Positions 31,115 through 35,363 of a stretch of 35,363 bases of DNA are shown here, one piece after another; position 1 is the first letter of the stretch; every line of letters starts with the position of its first letter. The notes beneath the pieces were generated by a model. The model was not told the origin of the DNA. It saw only the letters and a list, made by a program, of their open reading frames with translations, and made no database searches. Origin of the DNA: Chara braunii (lineage: Eukaryota > Streptophyta > Charophyceae > Charales > Characeae); assembly GCA_003427395.1 (NCBI GenBank), contig BFEA01000182.1, forward strand, positions 1,911,240 through 1,946,602, in the 5' to 3' direction. The position numbers and the translations under genes are program-made.

Positions 31115-31990
31115 GTGGAGAACCTGCTGCAAGAGTTTGCTGATGTGGGAGAAGCCACAAGCGGAGTGGTAGAGCGGGAGATCAAGCACCGGATTGAGAT
31201 AGAACCCGATGGCAAGATTCCCAGGGGCGCGGTTTATAGGATGTCTCCCAAGGACCTTGATGAACTGTGCAGGCAGCTATATGAGCTAATTGAGAAGGGT
31301 TGGGTAAAGCCGAGTTCATTACCGTACGGTGCACCAGTTTTGCTCGTGCCAAAGAAAGAGGGTGAATTGCGATTGTGCATTGATTACCGGGGATTGAATG
31401 CTATCACGATTAAGAATGTTGAACCGTTGCCTCAGATTGGTGATTTGTTAGACAGGGTGCAAGGATGTAAGTATTTCTCCAAGATTGATCTGAAGTCCCG
31501 GTACCACCAGATTGAGGTACAGCCGGAGGACCAGCACAACATGACCGTTAGGACTTGCTATGGACACTACGAGTTTGTAGTGATGCCGTTCAGATTGACT
31601 AATGTCCTTGCAACATTCCAAAGATGCATGAATGATTTGTTTGGAGATCGGTTGGATAAATTTGTTGTTGTTTATTTAGATGATATTCTGATTTTAGCAA
31701 GAGTCTGGAGGAGCATTAGACTCATCTACGTCGGATCTTGACTAAGCTGCGTGAGTCTAACTTCAAGATCAATCCGAAGAAGTGTGAGGGGGCTAAACGC
31801 CAAGTCCTGTATTTGGGACACGTGGTAGATGGAGATGGAGTCAGGTCGGAGGACGCCAAGATAGCAGCAATTTGTGATTGGCCAACCCCGCACACTTCGA
31901 CTGAGTTGCGGTCGTTCTTAGGATTGGCTAACTACTACTGGAAGTTCGTTCGTAACTTCACTTTCGTTGCTGCCCTCGTTGCTGCCCCCT
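31115..31990 (+). pseudogene. Element C reverse transcriptase
   Basis: One frame covers IPRGAVYRMSPKDLDELCRQ, SSLPYGAPVLLVPKKEGELR, LCIDYRGLN, FSKIDLKSRYHQIEV (first catalytic Asp, residue 125) and VVVYLDDILI (Asp 189-190, about 31679-31684). Conserved glycines are replaced: SGYH reads SRYH, and PFGLTNAPATF reads PFRLTNVLATF. A one-base shift near 31695 and a TAG (about 31717) follow, and the thumb resumes as NFKINPKKCEGAKRQVLYLG and RSFLGLANYYWKFVRNF. The changes outside the catalytic Asp residues suggest long decay. Confidence 0.9.
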
Positions 31991-32440
31991 TGCGCAGACT
32001 GTTGTGGAAGGAAATTGGGACAAGGACTGTACAGCAGCCTTCAAGAAGTTGAAGAAGCCCCTCATCGAGTACCCGATCCTCAAAGTAGCCGATCCATCCT
32101 TACTGTTTGTTGTAACTACCGATGCAGAGCCCGTTGAGTTTATGTCTTTTGGGCTCCCTAGTGATAAGGTAGCAGCCTCGACTTAGTGTGAGTTCCTCGG
32201 CCTTCAACAGGTTGTGGACCATTTGCGGCATTACCTGCTAGGGCGACACTTCAAGGTATATTCAGATCATGAGACTTTGCATTGGTCAAAGACCCAGGCC
32301 CGGATGACTCCTAAGTTGACTAGGTGGGCTGAGGAAATTGATCAGTTTGATTTTGAGTTGAAACCTGTTTGATTTTGAGTTGAAACCTGTCAAGGGTAAG
32401 TACAACGTCGTCGCTGATGCATTGAGTAGATGTGCAGATT
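31991..32440 (+). pseudogene. Element C RNase H with internal deletion
   Basis: VVTTDAE is the first catalytic block, but the following SQYGIGAVLQQD-type stretch seen in element B is missing (about 18 residues); the sequence jumps to PVEFMSFGLPSDKVAAST and then a TAG. The Glu block reads CEFLGLQQVVDHLRHYLLGR, with the expected RELYAL degraded. HFKVYSDHETLHWSKTQ and NVVADALSR carry the later Asp residues. A 22-bp tandem duplication at 32345-32388 adds a frameshift. Not functional. Confidence 0.85.
32345..32388. repeat. 22-bp tandem duplication inside RNase H
   Basis: GTTTGATTTTGAGTTGAAAC plus CT occurs at 32345-32366 and again, identically, at 32367-32388. The length is not a multiple of three, so it shifts the frame. 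Confidence 0.97.
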
Positions 32441-33057
32441 TCTTTGGTACAATTGTGACTTACCTAGATGCTGGTGCAAATCTGCAGCAAAAGATCAAGG
32501 CTGCATATGTTGATGACCCCGTGTATAGTACGTTGATAAAGACGGTGCAGACCACACCTCAAGAAGTGCCTGATTTCAGAATGGCCGATGGATTGTTGTT
32601 TGAGAAGACTGATGTGCATAATAGGTTTTGCATACCGTGTAGTGAAGAGGTACGCAGTCTGATCCTAGGGGAATGCCACGATACTGAAGGCCACTTTGGT
32701 TGGCGGAAGACCTACGCTACCCTACTTAGATCCTACACGTGGCCAGGCATGAAACATGATTGCATCACCTACATCCAAGGCTGCCAAGTCTGTCAGAGGA
32801 ACAAGAGTTCCACGCAGCCTCCCCTTGGACTGTTGAAGCCCCTGCCTATTCCATCCGACCGCGGTGAATCTGTATCTGTTGATTTTATGGACACTAAGAT
32901 CAATAGTAGTGGGAAGAGTCAAGTCATGGTCATAGTTGACAGGTTTAGTAAGTTTGTCGTTTTTGTAGCATTACCTGCTGAATCAAAGACAGATCTGGTC
33001 ATCAAAAAGAGTTAATTAATCATTGGGTCAAGGATTACAGTCATCCGTTGAGCATAG
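32441..33057 (+). pseudogene. Element C integrase, N-terminal part
   Basis: Open from 32380 to 33015. The HHCC finger is intact: HDTEGH, then GCQVCQRNK. SVSVDFMDTK carries the first catalytic Asp, followed by SQVMVIVDRFSKFVVFVALP. Near 33015 the frame breaks by a small shift (the codons then read LINHWVKDY and PLSIV), and at 33058 a solo LTR interrupts it. Confidence 0.89.
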
Positions 33058-33336
33058 TGTGGCATACTCAGTACCACACGGGCCCGGCAGGGCCCGACCA
33101 GGTAGACTAGGGGTCCGTAGGTGTAGGGCCTGTTTCGTTTCAGCCTAAAAGCCTAAAAACGAGGGCCATTTTCAGGCCCTCATAAAGTCGACCTGACCTG
33201 AAACTTAGGCACCAGACCAGGGTTTTAGCAGAGGCCATTTTGGGCCTGTTTTCAAGACAACCTTTGTTTGAACTTCAACGCCAGGGTCTGGCACGTTTTG
33301 GCATTGGCAAGAGCAGCCTCCTGGACGGGCCAGCAC

Positions 33337-33343
33337 TATATAA
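33337..33343 (+). promoter_or_regulatory. TATA box of the solo LTR
   Basis: CACTATATAAGACTGG is a strong plant TATA box about 280 bp from the LTR start, which fits a U3 promoter. The orientation assumed is plus because the motif reads in that direction. Confidence 0.7.
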
Positions 33344-33645
33344 GACTGGCCTGCCCTACAGGCTGCAGGCGGTCAGGAGGCAGTTCATAGGAACTTCCCA
33401 GGCACTTCACGTGCAGGAGGCAGGAGGTAGTCTTCAGGATTCGGCAACAGCGCTCTGGAGGAGCGTTGCAGGAGTAATAGTAGCGCTAGCAATAGTCTTC
33501 AGCCCTGGGCGCTAGTAGGAGCTAGAGTAGCGTTGGAGAGAGAGAGATGGTTGTCAAAGGCCAGGGAGACTTACCTGTGGCCCCATAGCTCCACCTTCGT
33601 CTTCGATGTACCTACAACAAGGCGCCACCTTCACGGGTTAGTACC

Positions 33646-33672
33646 AGAGAGAGAGAGAGAGAGAGAGAGAGA
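33646..33672. repeat. (AG)n microsatellite in the solo LTR
   Basis: About 13 AG dinucleotides within the presumed R/U5 part of the LTR. Confidence 0.95.
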
Positions 33673-34084
33673 TTTCTTCTTCCTCTTCTAAGTCCACCAT
33701 CTCTTCCTCACCCTCTCGCTATCTCAGTATCTGTAGACTACGAGAGAGAGAGATTGGTGACTTTGGGACTTGACGACATTTGGATCCAAACTCGACATTG
33801 GGATTCAGACATTTGACGAGGGATTATTTGGGACTGTACCGAAGACTTGGTGTTGACGACATTCCCATCTTCCCCTCGTCTTCGTTTGTGTATAGTTGGG
33901 GACTGGCGCATTCTTCCTGTGTGAGCGCCAGGCCCCTTCACACCATGGAATGATGATGATGTATGTTTGGCCTGCATGGCAACATTTATTGTTCGGATCA
34001 TTGGTATTTAAGCCTTCCGCTATCTTGTATTATGTGAGAGAGGTCGGTTCTTTGTTCTGGTCTGTACCGTTACGGTTTGCGACA

Positions 34085-34998
34085 ATAGTTAGTGACCGAG
34101 ATACCTGGTTTACAAGGGAACACTGAGAGCAGTTAATGAAGGTCTACGGATCTAAGTTAGCTATGTCATCTGGACGCCACCCTGAGACAAATGGCCAGAC
34201 CGAGCAGATGAACAAGGTCCTACAGCAAGTACTGCGTATGTATATAAGACCAGACCAGGTAAATTGGGATGAGCATCTTCCCAAAGTAGCTAGTGCATAT
34301 AATAACTTGGTTCACCTAGCTACCTCGCGGACCCGAATGAGCTGCATAGAGGCTAGAGTCCCCAACGTCCCATAGACTGTATGAATCCTGATCAGATCGA
34401 AAGGTCGCCACCTGGCACACGTCAGTTTGACATTCAGTATGAGAAGGGTTTGCAACATGTGGCTGAGAACATCAGGAAGGCCCAACATCAGATGATGGAA
34501 CAGGCGAACAAGCACCGTCGTCCGTCACAGTTTGCGATAGGTGATCTTGTCTGGGTTAAGTCTAAGGAGTTTATTCCCGAGGAAGGGATTTCGCAGAAGT
34601 TGCTACCTGCATACAGAGGGCCGTGGCAAGTGCTATATGTCAAAGGTGACGCAGATGGACCGTCATACACCATCGAGATTCCACCCCATCTGCACACCTA
34701 TCCCGTTTTTCACGCCTCTAAGCTCCTTCCCTGTGTGACTAATGATGCATTCCCCTCGCGCAGATCTATGATTCCACCTGATATGGATGGAAGATATGAT
34801 GTAGAGAAGATTGTAGCTGAGGATACCTTCCGTACAGGTCGTAGAGGGAGACCGCAAAGACAATACAAGGTCAGATTTGCTTATCAGGATCCCAGCGAAG
34901 ATCGCTGGTTCACCAAGGATGAGTTAGTTCAGACAGCCCCTCATATCGTGTCATATTATGAGCGGGCACGCCGAGGATTGAACATCTGTGACCGTTGA
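34085..34998 (+). pseudogene. Element C integrase C-terminal part with chromodomain
   Basis: After the solo LTR the core resumes with SDRDTWFTREH (second catalytic Asp about 34094), a TGA at 34124, then GRHPETNGQTEQMN with the catalytic Glu. A break near 34335-34380 removes the usual YG-rich block. From 34381 one frame runs to the stop at 34998: HQMMEQANKHRRPSQFAIGD, LVWVKSKEF, YRGPWQVLYVKGDADGPSYT and YPVFHASKLLP form the GPY-type domain. YDVEKIVAEDTF through RQYKVRFAYQDPSEDRWFTK (about 34795-34956) form the chromodomain, followed by VQTAPHIVSYYERARR. Confidence 0.9.
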
Positions 34999-35130
34999 AG
35001 TTCTGATTTTTCTCGGAGGGCCTTGAAATTAGGCCGGCGGGAGTGAACGGATTCACGCTGTGAGCTTTCCCAGTCCCGGTTCTAGGGTCCCTAATTACCA
35101 CAGTCCAGGCCCCAATAGTTTAGAGCATAG
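34999..35130 (+). other. 3' flank of element C
   Basis: Non-coding sequence after the last stop. A purine-rich TCTCGGAGGG lies at about 35011-35020, but no clear polypurine tract plus LTR start follows. Confidence 0.4.
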
Positions 35131-35231
35131 TTGCGGCGCACCAGTGCGCAGTGCGGTGTGGGGCAGTGCGCACTGCGCTGTGCACTGGAACGACAGCGCG
35201 CGCACTGTGCGCTGTGCGCAGTACGCAGTGC
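35131..35231. repeat. GTGCGCA-rich self-complementary tract
   Basis: Repeats of GTGCGC, GCGCAC and CAGTGC, including a perfect 14-bp palindrome GCAGTGCGCACTGC at 35163-35176 and outer CCAGTGC/GCACTGG arms. It ends at the adapter and resembles 4779-4857. Confidence 0.7.
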
Positions 35232-35269
35232 CTGTCTCTTATACACATCTAGATGTGTATAAGAGACAG
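35232..35269. other. Nextera mate-pair junction adapter (contaminant)
   Basis: CTGTCTCTTATACACATCT at 35232-35250 is followed directly by its reverse complement AGATGTGTATAAGAGACAG at 35251-35269. The halves are the 19-bp Tn5 mosaic end used in Nextera kits, and the head-to-head pair is the circularisation junction of Nextera mate-pair libraries. It is not genomic. Translation gives the artefact peptide SYTHLDVYKRQ. Confidence 0.99.
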
Positions 35270-35363
35270 CTGTAAGAGACACCTCCAACCCGAGGACCCC
35301 GATGAAAGAGGCTGATGTAGGCCCCCACCTAGATAGTCGTCCAGAGACTGCTTGTGCTAGGGT
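35270..35363. repeat. Artefactual 94-bp copy of 30386-30479
   Basis: The bases after the adapter are identical to 30386-30479 (start CTGTAAGAGACACC, end TGCTAGGGT), a piece of element C's protease linker. Placed after a mate-pair junction, it is the other end of a circularised fragment, from this or another copy of the element. Confidence 0.96.

Larger units (their letters stand above)
33058..34084 (+). mobile_element. Solo LTR inserted in element C integrase
   Basis: Starts TGTGGCATAC and ends GTTTGCGACA; the ends are inverted repeats at 8 of 10 positions and have TG...CA. The flanks are GCATAG on the left and ATAGTTAGTGACC on the right, so a 4-5 bp target duplication (ATAG, or ATAGT if the T is shared) is present. 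Removing the insert restores the integrase reading from PLSIV to SDRDTWF. Inside are a TATATAA box and a (GA)n tract, with no coding domains. A solo LTR arises by recombination between the two LTRs of a complete element. Confidence 0.88.
28457..34998 (+). mobile_element. Element C: Ty3/gypsy chromovirus interrupted by a solo LTR
   Basis: The order is gag, protease, RT, RNase H, integrase and chromodomain on the plus strand. The integrase is split at 33058-34084 by a solo LTR. Frameshifts, stops, an RNase H deletion and a 22-bp duplication add to the decay. Neither flanking LTR of C is recognised. Its chromodomain tail resembles that of element A, so A and C belong to related lineages. Confidence 0.92.

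Noticed and set aside
35060-35288. ORFs ending in or containing SYTHLDVYKRQ
   Set aside because: This peptide is the translation of the Nextera junction adapter.

Overview
The window looks like a repeat-dense nuclear segment from a green plant or streptophyte alga. The evidence is a set of chromodomain-bearing Ty3/gypsy elements, a LINE, long (TC)n, (GA)n and (GAA)n tracts, initiator-tRNA-Met-type and tRNA-Asp-type primer binding sites, and one plant-type LRR receptor-kinase exon. The gag and LINE styles remind me of charophyte (Chara-like) repeats, but the species assignment is an inference. No intact host gene is visible. Almost everything recognisable is a decayed mobile element.

Layout. 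1-1069 holds simple repeats and unexplained DNA. 1070-1188 is a foldback hairpin. 2080-2151 is an isolated 72-nt LRR exon. 3150-4755 is the 3' part of a LINE ORF2 on the minus strand. 4779-6191 is simple-repeat rich. 6332-9587 is element A, a minus-strand gypsy relic with two large internal deletions; one fuses the end of reverse transcriptase to the chromodomain. A 21-bp-periodic array of ACGT-core motifs lies just upstream of its gag. 9741-11682 is AT-rich or GGCC-rich DNA with a 103-bp tandem duplication.

11683-20437 is element B, a plus-strand chromovirus that is the most complete element here: 5' LTR, PBS, a leader with a palindrome and a candidate intron, gag, protease, RT, RNase H, integrase, chromodomain, polypurine tract and a truncated 3' LTR. 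Every polyprotein segment carries stops or frameshifts. 20438-28456 is largely non-coding, with a 59-bp minisatellite, an orphan tRNA-Asp PBS of the Athila/Tat type and two families of degenerate tandem repeats.

28457-34998 is element C, a second plus-strand chromovirus. Its integrase is split by a 1,027-bp solo LTR flanked by a 4-5 bp target-site duplication. At the right end (35232-35269) is a perfect Nextera mate-pair junction adapter, followed by a 94-bp exact copy of 30386-30479. This is a library or assembly artefact, not biology. A single N lies at 14073.

Together the features describe layers of insertion and decay. The most useful biological leads are the solo-LTR insertion, the two deletion junctions in A, the leader architecture of B, the ACGT array, and the isolated LRR exon as a sign of a disrupted or dispersed host gene.
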